Below the pieces are notes generated by a model. That model did no database searches, was not told the DNA's origin, and saw only the letters and a program-made list of their open reading frames with translations. Positions 8,546-16,771 of a stretch of DNA of 64,000 nucleotides are shown here, piece by piece. The stretch is from Hamadaea tsunoensis DSM 44101 (GTDB lineage Bacteria; Actinomycetota; Actinomycetes; Mycobacteriales; Micromonosporaceae). Position numbers and translations under genes: made by a program. Numbering within the stretch: position 1 is the first letter of the stretch; every line of letters starts with the position of its first letter. Location of the stretch: positions 1 to 64,000 of the forward strand of contig NZ_AUAX01000023.1 of assembly GCF_000428945.1 (NCBI RefSeq), given 5' to 3'.

Positions 8546-9615
8546 GCGGTCCTCCCCTGCTGGTGTGGAACGGTCGTGTCGGCGGTGACGGTCAGGGAAC
8601 CCACCGCGTCGGCGTGGTGGCAGGCGGCCTGGTGCCCGCCCGGCTCGGCGATCAGCAGCGGCCGGTGTTCCCGGCACACCTCGGTGGCCAGCGGGCAGCG
8701 GGGCGCGAAGGCGCAGCCGGTCAGCACCGCCTCGGCGCTGGGCGCCTCCCCGCCGACGAGTCCGCGCCGGTGCCGCCGGCCGACCCCGGGCTGCGGGATG
8801 GCGGCGATCAGCGCCCGGGTGTACGGGTGCCGGGGCCGGGCGAACACCTCGTCGGCCGGCCCGAGTTCGACGATCCGGCCCTGGTACATGATCGCGACGT
8901 CGTCGGCGATGAACCGCAGCGTCGACATGTCGTGCGAGATGAACAGGTACGCGAGCCCGTCGGCCTCCTGCAGGTCCTTGAGCAGGTTGAGGATCTGGGC
9001 GCGGACGGAGACGTCCAGCGCGGACACCGCCTCGTCGCAGACGAGCACCTGCGGGGAGACCGCGAGCGCCCGGGCGATCGAGACGCGCTGGCGCTGGCCG
9101 CCCGACAGCTGGTGCGGGTAGCGCCCGGTGAACGCGGCCGGCAGCCCGACCCGGTCGAACAGGTCGCGGACGCGCAGCACGTGATCCGGTCGCGGTACGC
9201 CGGCCGCGGTCAGCGCCTCGGCCACGTTGTCGCCGACGGTCAGCCGCGGATTGAGCGAGTCGTACGGGTCCTGGAAGACCATCTGCATGTGCCGGCGGAA
9301 CCGTTGCAGCGCGCCGCCTCGCAGCGTCGTGACCTCCCGGCCGGCGACGCGTACGGAACCGGCGGCGGGGTCGTGGACGCGCATCAGGGCGCGGGCGACG
9401 CTGCTCTTGCCGGAACCGGACTCCCCGGCGATGCCGAGGGTGCGCCCGGCCCCGATCTCGAAGCTCACCCCGTCGACCGCGGTGAACTCGTTACGCCGCA
9501 ACGATCCCCGGCGGCGGTAGCGGACGGTGAGGTCCTTGACGTCGACGATGCTGCTGCTGCGACTGCCTGCGGAGTCGGTGCCGCTGCGACTGCCTGCGGA
9601 GTCGGTGCCGCTCAT
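8542..9615 (-). CDS. Oligopeptide ABC transporter ATP-binding protein (DppF-like)
   Basis: A 357-aa ATPase with Walker A GESGSGKSS (about residue 63), signature LSGGQRQRV, and Walker B VLVCDEAVSALD. The C-terminal oligopeptide-transporter extension has the cysteine cluster CAFAPRCPLATEVC, a motif seen in Opp/Dpp ATPases and associated in some with an iron-sulfur cluster. The ATG at 9615 overlaps the DppD-like stop (ATGA). The first 20 residues contain a tandem SGTDSAGSR repeat encoded by a perfect 27-bp duplication, so the N-terminus has been recently extended. It energises import together with the DppD-like subunit. Confidence 0.92.
   Translation of the reverse strand: MSGTDSAGSRSGTDSAGSRSSSIVDVKDLTVRYRRRGSLRRNEFTAVDGVSFEIGAGRTLGIAGESGSGKSSVARALMRVHDPAAGSVRVAGREVTTLRGGALQRFRRHMQMVFQDPYDSLNPRLTVGDNVAEALTAAGVPRPDHVLRVRDLFDRVGLPAAFTGRYPHQLSGGQRQRVSIARALAVSPQVLVCDEAVSALDVSVRAQILNLLKDLQEADGLAYLFISHDMSTLRFIADDVAIMYQGRIVELGPADEVFARPRHPYTRALIAAIPQPGVGRRHRRGLVGGEAPSAEAVLTGCAFAPRCPLATEVCREHRPLLIAEPGGHQAACHHADAVGSLTVTADTTVPHQQGRTA
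9557..9610. repeat. Perfect tandem duplication of 27 bp inside the ATPase gene
   Basis: Copy 1 is 9557-9583 and copy 2 is 9584-9610. The unit is 27 bp, so the frame is kept and the protein carries SGTDSAGSR twice right after its start. Perfect identity suggests a recent slippage event. Confidence 0.9.
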
Positions 9616-10598
9616 CGGGTCACCTCCTCGGCGAGGGTCAGCGGGAAATGGCACGCCGCCTGCGTACGCGGCCCGACCGGGACCGTCGGCGGCGCGACCG
9701 TCCGGCAGACCGGCTGGGCGTACGCGCACCGGTCGGCGAAGGCGCAGGAGTCCGCGGGCACGTCCCCGAAGGGCGGCGAGCCCGGGATCGCGGGCAGCCG
9801 CCGGGGCAGCTCCCCTTCCAGCCGCGGGATCGAGTCCAGCAGGGCGCGCGTGTAGGGGTGCGCGGGGTCGGCCACGATGTCGTCGGTCGGTCCGGCCTCG
9901 ACGACGCGGCCGGCGTACATGACCAGGATCCGGTCGCAGAAACTGGAGATCACCCCGAGGTCGTGGCTGACCAGGACCGTCGCCGTCGCGTACCGCTCGG
10001 TGAGCTCGTCGAGAAGGTCGAGGACCTGGGCCTGGACGGTGACGTCGAGGGCGGTGGTGGGCTCGTCGGCGATGATGAGCTTGGGCGTGCACGCGGCCGC
10101 GATGGCGATGCACACGCGCTGGCGCATGCCGCCGCTGAACGCGTGCGGGTAGTCGTCGAGGCGCCGGTCGGCGTCGGCGATCCCGACCAGCTTCAGCAGC
10201 CGGGCCGCCTCGGCGCGGGCGTCCGACTTGGACAGTCCGCGGTGGCGGCGCAGGCCCTCGGTCAGCTGGGTGCCGACCCGCAGCAGCGGGTTGAGGCTCG
10301 ACATCGGGTCCTGGAACACCATGGCGATGTCGGCCCCGCGCCAGGCGGCCAGCTTCGCCGCGTCGTACGCGAGCACGTCCTGCCCGGCGAACCGGACCGA
10401 GCCGCCGACGGTCGCGGTCGTCGGGAGCAGCCGCATCACCGCCTGAGCCGTGACGGACTTGCCGGAGCCGGACTCGCCGACGATGCCGACCCGCTCGCCC
10501 GCCTCGACGCGCAGCGACACCCCGCGCACCGCGGCGGTACGCGTACCCGCGCGGGTGAAGTCGACCGTGAGGTCGTCGACTTCGAGAATGGCTGTCAT
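9612..10598 (-). CDS. Oligopeptide ABC transporter ATP-binding protein (DppD-like)
   Basis: A 328-aa cytoplasmic ATPase: Walker A GESGSGKSVTAQ (about residues 38-45), signature FSGGMRQRV, Walker B LIIADEPTTALD, and a C-terminal cysteine cluster CAFADRCAYAQPVC typical of the DppD/OppD class. It heterodimerises with the DppF-like ATPase. It begins 88 nt after the binding-protein gene; that gap holds a GC-rich hairpin. Its stop overlaps the next start by 4 nt. Confidence 0.93.
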   Translation of the reverse strand: MTAILEVDDLTVDFTRAGTRTAAVRGVSLRVEAGERVGIVGESGSGKSVTAQAVMRLLPTTATVGGSVRFAGQDVLAYDAAKLAAWRGADIAMVFQDPMSSLNPLLRVGTQLTEGLRRHRGLSKSDARAEAARLLKLVGIADADRRLDDYPHAFSGGMRQRVCIAIAAACTPKLIIADEPTTALDVTVQAQVLDLLDELTERYATATVLVSHDLGVISSFCDRILVMYAGRVVEAGPTDDIVADPAHPYTRALLDSIPRLEGELPRRLPAIPGSPPFGDVPADSCAFADRCAYAQPVCRTVAPPTVPVGPRTQAACHFPLTLAEEVTR

Positions 10599-10630
10599 CG
10601 CTGGGGTTCCTTCGATGTCATGGAGGGGGC

Positions 10631-10668
10631 GGGCGGTGCGGAGCCCGGAAAGAATCTCCGCACCGCCC
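10631..10668 (-). terminator. Intra-operon hairpin after the solute-binding-protein gene
   Basis: Perfect 13-bp arms (10631-10643 and 10656-10668, gggcggtgcggag and its complement) enclose a 12-nt loop, 19 nt downstream of the binding-protein stop on the minus strand. There is no T-run, so it is more likely a partial terminator or 3'-end mRNA stabiliser that keeps binding-protein message higher than that of the rest of the transporter (inference from similar operons). Confidence 0.7.
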
Positions 10669-10686
10669 TGAGGAGGGAGGAAAGAA

Positions 10687-12330
10687 CTAGCGCGACGCGC
10701 TACCGGTGGTCTTCCAGTAGTTCGTCATGTCCCAGCCCCAGATGGGCTGCGAGTGGTAGCCGCCGACGGTCTTGCCGAACACCTCGGTCTTGGAGCCGTA
10801 GTAGAGCGGCACCACCGGGTTGTCGGCGAGCATCTTGGCCGTCGCCTGGGCGTAGATCTTGTTGGCGTCCTCCACCGTGGAGGCGGCGAGCGCCTTGTTC
10901 ACGAGGTCGTCGACGTCCTTGTTGCAGTAGAACGAGTAGTTCTGACCGCCCGGGACCGCCGCCGCGCAGGACAGCAGCGCCTGGTAGAAGTCACTGCCGT
11001 CGGGGTAGTCCGCCACCCAGAAGGTCAGCGTCATCGGCGCCTTGTTCGGCGTGGCCGCCAGGTCGAAGAACGCGCTCTGCTGGATCGGCTGCGCGTCGAC
11101 CTTGATGCCGATCTTGGCCAGGTCCTGCTGGAGCTGCGGGAGCAGGGCCGTCCACGGCGAGGTGTTCCAGGAGTACATGGTGGTCTCGAAGCCGTTGGGG
11201 TAACCGGCGTCCGCGAGCAGCTGCTTGGCCTTCGCGATGTCCTGGTCGTGCACCAGCTTGTCGGACGTGTAGCCGGTGATGCCCGGCGGCAGGTACTCGT
11301 TGGCGACCTGGCCCTGCCCGGCGACCAGCTTCAGAAGGAAGCTGCGGTCGAAGGCGTACGAGACGGCCTCGCGGACCTTCGGGTTGTCGAACGGCTTCAT
11401 CTGCGTGTTCATCGTGACGTAGTACGTCGACGGCTTGACGATCGTCTTCGTCTGCGCCTTGAGCGAGGCGTCGTTGCTGACCGTCAGGTAGTCGGCCGCC
11501 GGGATCGGGTCGCCCATCAGGTCGATCTGACCCTTCTGGAGCTCCAGCAGCTGCACGTGCGGGTCGACGCCGAGCTTCTCGACGACCTTGTTCACGTACG
11601 GGCGGGGCGAGTCCCAGTACTTCTCGTTGCGGTTGACCACGATCTCCGAGCCGGGGGTGAAGTGGTCGAGCACGAACGGGCCCGAGCCGACCGGCTTGGC
11701 CGCCGTGCCCTTCTCGATGATCGAGGCGTGCGGCATCGCGAGCACGTACTTGAACGAGCTGTTCGGCGCGGTCAGCACGATCTGCACCGTGCTGTCGTCG
11801 ACCACCGAGATGCCGGCCAGGTCGCCGCCGGGGTTCTTCGCGTAGTCGGCCGCACCCTTGACGCCCGTCCAGAAGCTCGCCACCGGCGACTTCGTGGCCG
11901 GGTCGAGGATGCGGTCGAACGAGTAGACGACGTCCGCCGCCGTCACCGGCTTGCCGTCGGTGAACGTCATGCCCGCGCGCAGCTTGATGGTGTAGGTCAG
12001 CCCGTCCGCGCTGACCTGCGGCATGTCCGCGGCAGCCTGGGCGGCGATGTTCATCGTGTCGCCGGTGTAGTCGTACAGCCGGTCGTACATCATCCGCATG
12101 TTGTTCCAGCAGGTGGCGTCGTAGCACACCGCCGGGTCGAACGTCTTCGGGTCGCTCTTGTACGCCACGGTCATCGTGTCGCCGTAGCGCGGCTCGGTAC
12201 CGCCGCCGCCGGCGGAGCTGCCGGTCGAGCTGTTGCCGGCACAGGCGGCGGTGACGCCGAGAGTGCCGGCGAGCAGCGCGCCCAGGACGGCCCGGCGGGC
12301 GGAAACCCGCCGGAGAGGGGATTGGGTCAT
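10687..12330 (-). CDS. Extracellular solute-binding lipoprotein, family 5 (DppA/OppA type)
   Basis: A 547-aa lipoprotein: basic N-terminus, hydrophobic stretch about residues 13-30, and a lipobox at VTAAC with Cys30 as the lipidation site. A Gly/Ser-rich linker follows, then the SBP family 5 fold (YDRLYDYTGD, LRAGMTFTDGKPVTAADVVYSFDRI, and VREAVSYAFDR motifs). It captures peptides or similar ligands outside the cell and delivers them to the adjacent permeases. GGAG lies 8 nt before the ATG, and the gene follows the aminotransferase after 50 nt. Length is normal for the family. The ligand cannot be read from sequence. Confidence 0.93.
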   Translation of the reverse strand: MTQSPLRRVSARRAVLGALLAGTLGVTAACAGNSSTGSSAGGGGTEPRYGDTMTVAYKSDPKTFDPAVCYDATCWNNMRMMYDRLYDYTGDTMNIAAQAAADMPQVSADGLTYTIKLRAGMTFTDGKPVTAADVVYSFDRILDPATKSPVASFWTGVKGAADYAKNPGGDLAGISVVDDSTVQIVLTAPNSSFKYVLAMPHASIIEKGTAAKPVGSGPFVLDHFTPGSEIVVNRNEKYWDSPRPYVNKVVEKLGVDPHVQLLELQKGQIDLMGDPIPAADYLTVSNDASLKAQTKTIVKPSTYYVTMNTQMKPFDNPKVREAVSYAFDRSFLLKLVAGQGQVANEYLPPGITGYTSDKLVHDQDIAKAKQLLADAGYPNGFETTMYSWNTSPWTALLPQLQQDLAKIGIKVDAQPIQQSAFFDLAATPNKAPMTLTFWVADYPDGSDFYQALLSCAAAVPGGQNYSFYCNKDVDDLVNKALAASTVEDANKIYAQATAKMLADNPVVPLYYGSKTEVFGKTVGGYHSQPIWGWDMTNYWKTTGSASR

Positions 12331-12380
12331 CTCGTTCGCTCCATAAGGGACTCAAGGGGATGAGAGGTTGGGACGGACGT

Positions 12381-13544
12381 TCAGGGGGCCGGCCGGGCGA
12401 GGAACTGGGCCAGCCCGGTCAGGCCCCGGTCGATGTCACCGGGCGCGGCCGCCAGCGAGAGGCGCAGCCGGTCCCGGCCCGCGGCACCGAAGGCGATCCC
12501 CGGTGCCAGCGCGACCCCCGTGTCGCGTAACAGATCCAGCGCGGCCGTCGCCGTGTCCTCGACGGACGGCGCGGTCAGCCAGAGGTAGAAGGCCCCGGCC
12601 GGGCGTACGGCGGTGAGGTTCAGGGCGGCCGCCCGGTCGACGGCCAGGTCCCGCCGCCGCCGGTACGCGTCGCGCATCGCGGACACGCACTCCTGCGGTC
12701 CGGTCAGCGCGGCGATGCCGGCGTGCTGGGTCGGCGTACTGACACAGGAGGCGGTCGCCTCCTGGACCCGGGCCAGCGCCTGGGCCAGTCCGCCGGACGC
12801 CGGGCCGGACGCGACGGCGTACCCGAGCCGCCAGCCGGTCATCGCGTAGCTTTTGGACAGGGAGAACACCGTGATCGCCGGGGTGTCCGGCGCCGCCACG
12901 GCGAACGTGGTCGCCGGCGCGTCCAGCCACAGCTGGTCGTAGCACTCGTCGGAGATCACGGTCAGCCCGTGCCGGTTCGCCCACTCCCCGAGCTCCGCCT
13001 GCTGGGCGGCGGTCCACTGGTAGCCGACCGGGTTCGCCGGCGAGTTGATCAGGATGGCCCGCGTACGCGGCCCGACCAGGGAGTCGAGGTGTTCGTAGTC
13101 GGGCCGGAAGTTGTCCGCCTCGACGAGCCGGTACCCGAGGGCGGTGGCCCCGAGCATGATGGCGATCGTGGTGAAGTTGGTCCAACCGGGGTCGGGCACG
13201 AGGATCTCGTCGCCGGCGGACAGCAGCACCCGGTACGCGGCCGTCAGCCCGCCCACCCCGCCGGCCGTCACCACGACGTGCTCGGCCGGCGTGCTCAACC
13301 CGTTGTCGCGCAGCAGCTTCTCGACCACCGCCGTACGCATTCCAGGCAGCCCGACGCTCGGACCGTACCGGGTGTGCCCGTCGCGGGCCGCCCGGGCGAG
13401 CGCCTCGACGACGTGGGCCGGGGTGTCGAAGTCGGGCTCGCCGAGTTCGAGGTGCACCGCGCCCGGCGTCGCCCAGGCCGCGTTGGCCAGCGCCCGGATG
13501 CCCGAAGCCGGGGTCCCGGCGACCTCCCGGGAGACGGCGGTCAT
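12381..13544 (-). CDS. PLP-dependent aminotransferase, class I/II
   Basis: A 387-aa fold-type I aminotransferase. The PLP lysine lies in FSLSKSYAMTGWRLGY; other family residues are the NPVGY motif (ILINSPANPVGY) and the C-terminal Arg in RLRLSLA. It transfers an amino group between an amino acid and a 2-oxo acid, in the cytoplasm. The ATG at 13544 overlaps the SDR stop as ATGA. Placed next to a 2-hydroxyacid dehydrogenase and a peptide importer, it could convert a released amino acid to its 2-oxo acid; this is inference. Aspartate-type substrate preference cannot be confirmed. Confidence 0.9.
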   Translation of the reverse strand: MTAVSREVAGTPASGIRALANAAWATPGAVHLELGEPDFDTPAHVVEALARAARDGHTRYGPSVGLPGMRTAVVEKLLRDNGLSTPAEHVVVTAGGVGGLTAAYRVLLSAGDEILVPDPGWTNFTTIAIMLGATALGYRLVEADNFRPDYEHLDSLVGPRTRAILINSPANPVGYQWTAAQQAELGEWANRHGLTVISDECYDQLWLDAPATTFAVAAPDTPAITVFSLSKSYAMTGWRLGYAVASGPASGGLAQALARVQEATASCVSTPTQHAGIAALTGPQECVSAMRDAYRRRRDLAVDRAAALNLTAVRPAGAFYLWLTAPSVEDTATAALDLLRDTGVALAPGIAFGAAGRDRLRLSLAAAPGDIDRGLTGLAQFLARPAP

Positions 13545-14314
13545 GTCAGGCTCCGCATCAGACCGCCGTCGCAGGACAGCATGCTCGCCGTCACGTACGA
13601 GGACTCCCGCGACGCGAGGAAGCCGACGACCGCCGCGAACTCCTCCGGCCGCCCGTACCGTCCACTGGGGATGGTCGCGATGCTGGCCGCGCGGACGCTC
13701 TCGGCATCGGTGCCCGAACGCTGCGCCGCGGCCGCGTCCAGCTGCGCGACCCGCTCGGTGTCGATCCGGCCCGGGACGACGCCGTTGACCGTCACCCCGT
13801 CCGCCGCGACCTGCCGCCCGAGGGTCTTGAGCCACGCGGCGAGAGCCGCCCGACCGGAGTTGGAATAGGCCAGGTTCGGCAGCGGCTCGCGTACACCCGA
13901 GGAGAGGACGGCGACGATGCGGCCGAAACCGCGCTGACGCATGCCGGGGAGCACGCGGGTCGCGAGATCGATGGGCGTGACGGTGAGCAGCTGGAGGGCC
14001 GCGCGCCAGGTGTCGGGGTCGGTCTGGTCCGCGGTCGCCGGCGGCGGGCCGCCCGCGTTGAGCACGCAGACGTCCACTGTGGTCAGTACCTCGGCGGCGC
14101 GCTCGGCGACCGCGGCCGCCGCACCCGGATCGCCCGCGTCGGCCGCGAAGGTGTGCACGGCGACGCCGTGGCGGTCGCGCAAGCTCGCGGCGATCGGCGC
14201 GAGGCGCTCCTCGCTGCGCGACCACAGCAGCAGGTCATGGCCGGTCGCGGCGAGCTTCTCGGCGATCGCGGCACCCAGGCCCGCGCTCGCGCCGCCCACG
14301 ATCGCGGTACTCAC
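13541..14314 (-). CDS. Short-chain dehydrogenase/reductase with atypical catalytic tetrad
   Basis: A 257-aa SDR with glycine-rich NAD(P) motif VGGASAGLGAAIAE at the N-terminus and the NAG block CVLNAGGPPPA. The catalytic region reads VLSSGVREPLPNLAYSNSGR: the Ser and a Tyr are present, but the Lys of YxxxK is Gly, followed by Arg. Some SDR subgroups deviate in this way, so activity may be altered or may use another residue. The GTG at 14314 overlaps the aldolase stop as GTGA. It probably acts on an intermediate of this operon's pathway (inference). Confidence 0.85.
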   Translation of the reverse strand: MSTAIVGGASAGLGAAIAEKLAATGHDLLLWSRSEERLAPIAASLRDRHGVAVHTFAADAGDPGAAAAVAERAAEVLTTVDVCVLNAGGPPPATADQTDPDTWRAALQLLTVTPIDLATRVLPGMRQRGFGRIVAVLSSGVREPLPNLAYSNSGRAALAAWLKTLGRQVAADGVTVNGVVPGRIDTERVAQLDAAAAQRSGTDAESVRAASIATIPSGRYGRPEEFAAVVGFLASRESSYVTASMLSCDGGLMRSLT

Positions 14315-15219
14315 GCCAGCTCCAGGGGCTCGATCGCGGGCGTCAGGCCGACCCGCGCCAGCACGTCGTCCAGCTCCGCGAGCGTCACCTCGTCCGGCAG
14401 CGGGTTCAGCGCCCGCGTACGCGCCGTCGCGAGCACCCCGCGCCGCCGCAGCACCTCCTTGCGGATCCCCAGACCCACCTTCACCTGGCCTTCGAACACC
14501 AGATAAGGCAGGAACCGGTCGTTGAGCGCCGCCGCCCGCGCGCGGTCCCCCGCCGCGAAGGCCAGTCGAATGGCCTTCAGAATCTCCGGGTACGCGAATC
14601 CCGTCATCGTCCCGGCCGCGCCCCGTCCCAGTTCGGCGTACGCGCTGACGCCGCCGAGGCCGCCGAACACCGTCAGGTCCGGGCGCCGGGCGAGCAGCCG
14701 CCCGATCTTCGGCGGGGTGGGCGGGTCCTCGAGCTTCACGACCGTGCTGTTCGCGGCGTCCAGCGCGGCCAGCAGCGCGGAGACCGGCATGGTGACCCCA
14801 GTCGCGGCCGGCTCGTCCTGCACGATGACGCCGACCGGGCAGTCCCCGACCGCCGCGGCGTAGAAGGCGCCGATCGTGTCGGTGTCCTTGAGCAGGCTCG
14901 GCGCGGCCACCATCACGGCGGCGGCACCCGCTTGCACGGCCCGCTCGGCGTTGGCGCGTACCACCGCGGCGGCCGGGGCCGAGCAGCCGACCGCGAACGG
15001 CAGCCGGTCCTTCGCGGCATCGGCCACAGTGGACAGCACCGTCTCCCGCTCGGCGGCGGTGAGATCGGCGACCTCGCCCATCACGCCGAGAATCGTGATG
15101 CCGTCCACGCCCCAGCTCACCGCCGCGTCGACGATCCGCCGCAGACTCGCGGTGTCGACCGCGTTGTCGTCCGTGAACGGCGTCGGGCTGATGTACCAGG
15201 TGCCCGTCAGATTCGTCAT
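14311..15219 (-). CDS. DapA-like (DHDPS/N-acetylneuraminate lyase family) aldolase
   Basis: A 302-aa (beta/alpha)8 Schiff-base aldolase family member. The active Lys is in STVVKLEDPP. The usual GTTGE loop is LGVMGE, and the usual YNxPxRTG is QDEPAATG, so the catalytic Tyr is replaced by Gln. True dihydrodipicolinate synthase activity is therefore unlikely; an aldol cleavage or dehydration of a different 2-oxo acid is more plausible. The ATG at 15219 shares a base with the dehydrogenase stop (TGATG). As the second gene of the operon it fits a 2-oxo acid pathway (inference). Confidence 0.87.
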   Translation of the reverse strand: MTNLTGTWYISPTPFTDDNAVDTASLRRIVDAAVSWGVDGITILGVMGEVADLTAAERETVLSTVADAAKDRLPFAVGCSAPAAAVVRANAERAVQAGAAAVMVAAPSLLKDTDTIGAFYAAAVGDCPVGVIVQDEPAATGVTMPVSALLAALDAANSTVVKLEDPPTPPKIGRLLARRPDLTVFGGLGGVSAYAELGRGAAGTMTGFAYPEILKAIRLAFAAGDRARAAALNDRFLPYLVFEGQVKVGLGIRKEVLRRRGVLATARTRALNPLPDEVTLAELDDVLARVGLTPAIEPLELA

Positions 15220-16229
15220 CAGTACCCCAGGTCCCGTCGGTAGGTGTTGCGCAGCTCGACCCCGTCGAGGAAGCGGCGCAGGTTGTCGCAGAACAGATCC
15301 GTGATGGCCGCGTTCTCGGCGTCCACAGTGGAAGCGGAGTGCGGCGACACGAGCACGTTGTCGAGGTCCCACAGCGGGGACGTCTCGGGCAACGGCTCGG
15401 TGGCGAACACGTCCAGCGCGGCACCCGTGATGTGCCCGGCGGTCAGCGCGGCGATCAGGGCCGGCTCGTCGACCAGCTGGCCGCGGCCGATGTTCACCAG
15501 CACCGCGCCCGGCTTCAGCAGCCCGATCCGGCGCTCGTCCAGCATGTTCTCGGTCTGCGCGGTCAGCGGCGTACAGAGAACCAGCACGTCGGTACGCGGC
15601 AGGATCCCGTCCAGATCGTCCGTGGTGTACGCGGCCGCGCTCCCCGGCCTGCCGACCTCGATGACGTTCGTGCCCAGTGCCCGGAAGGACTCGACGACCC
15701 GGCGCCCGATCCCGCCGAGCCCGACGACCGTGACCGTACGCCCGGCCAGCCGTGAGGTCGTGTACCGCTGCCACCGGTGGTTTTCCTGCTGTGCCCGCAG
15801 GTGCGGGACGCCCTTCACGAAGTGCAGCGCCCCCATGACCGCGAACTCGGCCAGCGGCACGGCGTGGATCCCGGCCGCGGTCGTGAACGTCATGTCCGTC
15901 CGGTCCAACCCCGTACGCTGCACGAACCCGCCGATCCCGGCACTGGTGGCCTGGATCCAGCGCAGCTTCGGGGCCCGCGTCGGCAGGTCGGCGGGCGCCT
16001 GCCAGTCGAAGTCGAAACTCACCTCGGCCGCGCTGAGCGCGCCGTCCCAGGTGCTCTGCTGTGCGGGGGTCAGCTCGCGGGGCGTACCGGTGTGGTCGCA
16101 GGCGTAGCGCGGGACCGGCAGCAGTTCGGGCTCGTAGATGACGTCGAGGCTCGGGTCGACGGCCGCGATCCGCTCGACGAGATCGGGTTCGAGGTAAGTG
16201 GCGATCAGGACGCCCAACCGGGGGGACAT
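15219..16229 (-). CDS. D-2-hydroxyacid dehydrogenase, NAD-dependent
   Basis: A 336-aa dehydrogenase. The NAD-binding motif is VGLGGIGRRVVESF, the catalytic Arg is in VNIGRGQLVDE, and the C-terminal FATEPLPETSPLWDLDNVLVSPHS block provides Glu and His. It interconverts a 2-oxo acid and a D-2-hydroxy acid. It is the first gene of the operon. The ATG at 16229 has no ribosome site; a TAGGGT -10 box lies 7 nt upstream, so the transcript is probably leaderless. The large palindrome overlapping the promoter implies repression. Confidence 0.88.
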   Translation of the reverse strand: MSPRLGVLIATYLEPDLVERIAAVDPSLDVIYEPELLPVPRYACDHTGTPRELTPAQQSTWDGALSAAEVSFDFDWQAPADLPTRAPKLRWIQATSAGIGGFVQRTGLDRTDMTFTTAAGIHAVPLAEFAVMGALHFVKGVPHLRAQQENHRWQRYTTSRLAGRTVTVVGLGGIGRRVVESFRALGTNVIEVGRPGSAAAYTTDDLDGILPRTDVLVLCTPLTAQTENMLDERRIGLLKPGAVLVNIGRGQLVDEPALIAALTAGHITGAALDVFATEPLPETSPLWDLDNVLVSPHSASTVDAENAAITDLFCDNLRRFLDGVELRNTYRRDLGY

Positions 16230-16236
16230 GATCAGG

Positions 16237-16266
16237 ACCCTAGCGTCGCCTGCCGATTGTCGACAA
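16237..16266 (-). promoter_or_regulatory. Leaderless promoter of the 15-gene operon
   Basis: On the minus strand a -35-like TTGTCG (16266-16261) is followed after 18 nt by TAGGGT (16242-16237), which ends 7 nt before the ATG at 16229. This spacing is typical of actinobacterial leaderless genes. The -35 lies in the centre of the 34-bp palindrome. Confidence 0.7.
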
Positions 16267-16278
16267 TCGGCAGGCGAC
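16245..16278. promoter_or_regulatory. Perfect 34-bp palindrome, probable GntR operator
   Basis: The left half is gtcgcctgccgattgtc and the right half is its exact complement; the centre is TTGTCGACAA, which fits the GT...AC core of FadR-subfamily GntR sites. It covers the -35 and most of the spacer of the operon promoter, so binding would block transcription. The GntR gene at the far end of the operon is the obvious candidate (inference). Confidence 0.75.
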
Positions 16279-16463
16279 ATATTTCTTGCTCTGTGGGCAA
16301 GAAATTTTGGTTTCCGGGGTTCGCGAACCGCCCACCTGGGCGGCGGCGCGCCCAAACCCTATGATCCGGCGCGGACCAGGGAAATCACCCGAATCCCGGA
16401 CCACCCCGACCCACTCGCGGTCTCACGGTCTCGCGGCCTCGCGGCCTCACGGTCTCGCGTGCC

Positions 16464-16546
16464 GTGGCGATCTTGACGGATGTGGCAGAACCAACGCTTC
16501 CGGCGGCCGGTAGCGTCGCTTTCGCTACATCCGTCAAGATCGCCAC
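16464..16546. repeat. Inverted repeat with perfect 20-bp arms
   Basis: Arm 1 is 16464-16483 (gtggcgatcttgacggatgt) and arm 2 is 16527-16546, its exact complement, with a 43-nt loop. A GATC lies near the outer end of each arm, as in the other long hairpins of this window. Confidence 0.9.
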
Positions 16547-16610
16547 GAAGGCGGCCGGCGCCTTGCGCAGCATGTCTGGATCGCAACGGGCGGCCGACGG
16601 GTGGATCTTG

Positions 16611-16707
16611 CTTCGCTCCACTCACCTGGCAGTGGAGGCGCCCCAGCGCCGGAACGGTCTCCCGCGCGAGGAGCGGAGGTGAGATCGACGAACCCGGGAC
16701 AAAAGCC
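16611..16707 (+). repeat. Structured intergenic element, copy A1
   Basis: Full-length copy of the element described at 29019-29116. The core (16651-16699) is identical over 49 bases to the reverse complement of the 29-kb copy. It contains its own stem, ctccact/agtggag (16617-16636). Confidence 0.85.
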
Positions 16708-16771
16708 ATTCCTAGGCTCGAAACAACACCTCACCCGTACGCGATCGAGAAGCAGCGACCGCGAATTGCTT

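Noticed and set aside
5735-9121. Plus-strand open frame of about 1100 codons
   Set aside because: It spans several real minus-strand genes with clear domains (oxidoreductase, permeases, ATPase) and has no recognisable domain itself.
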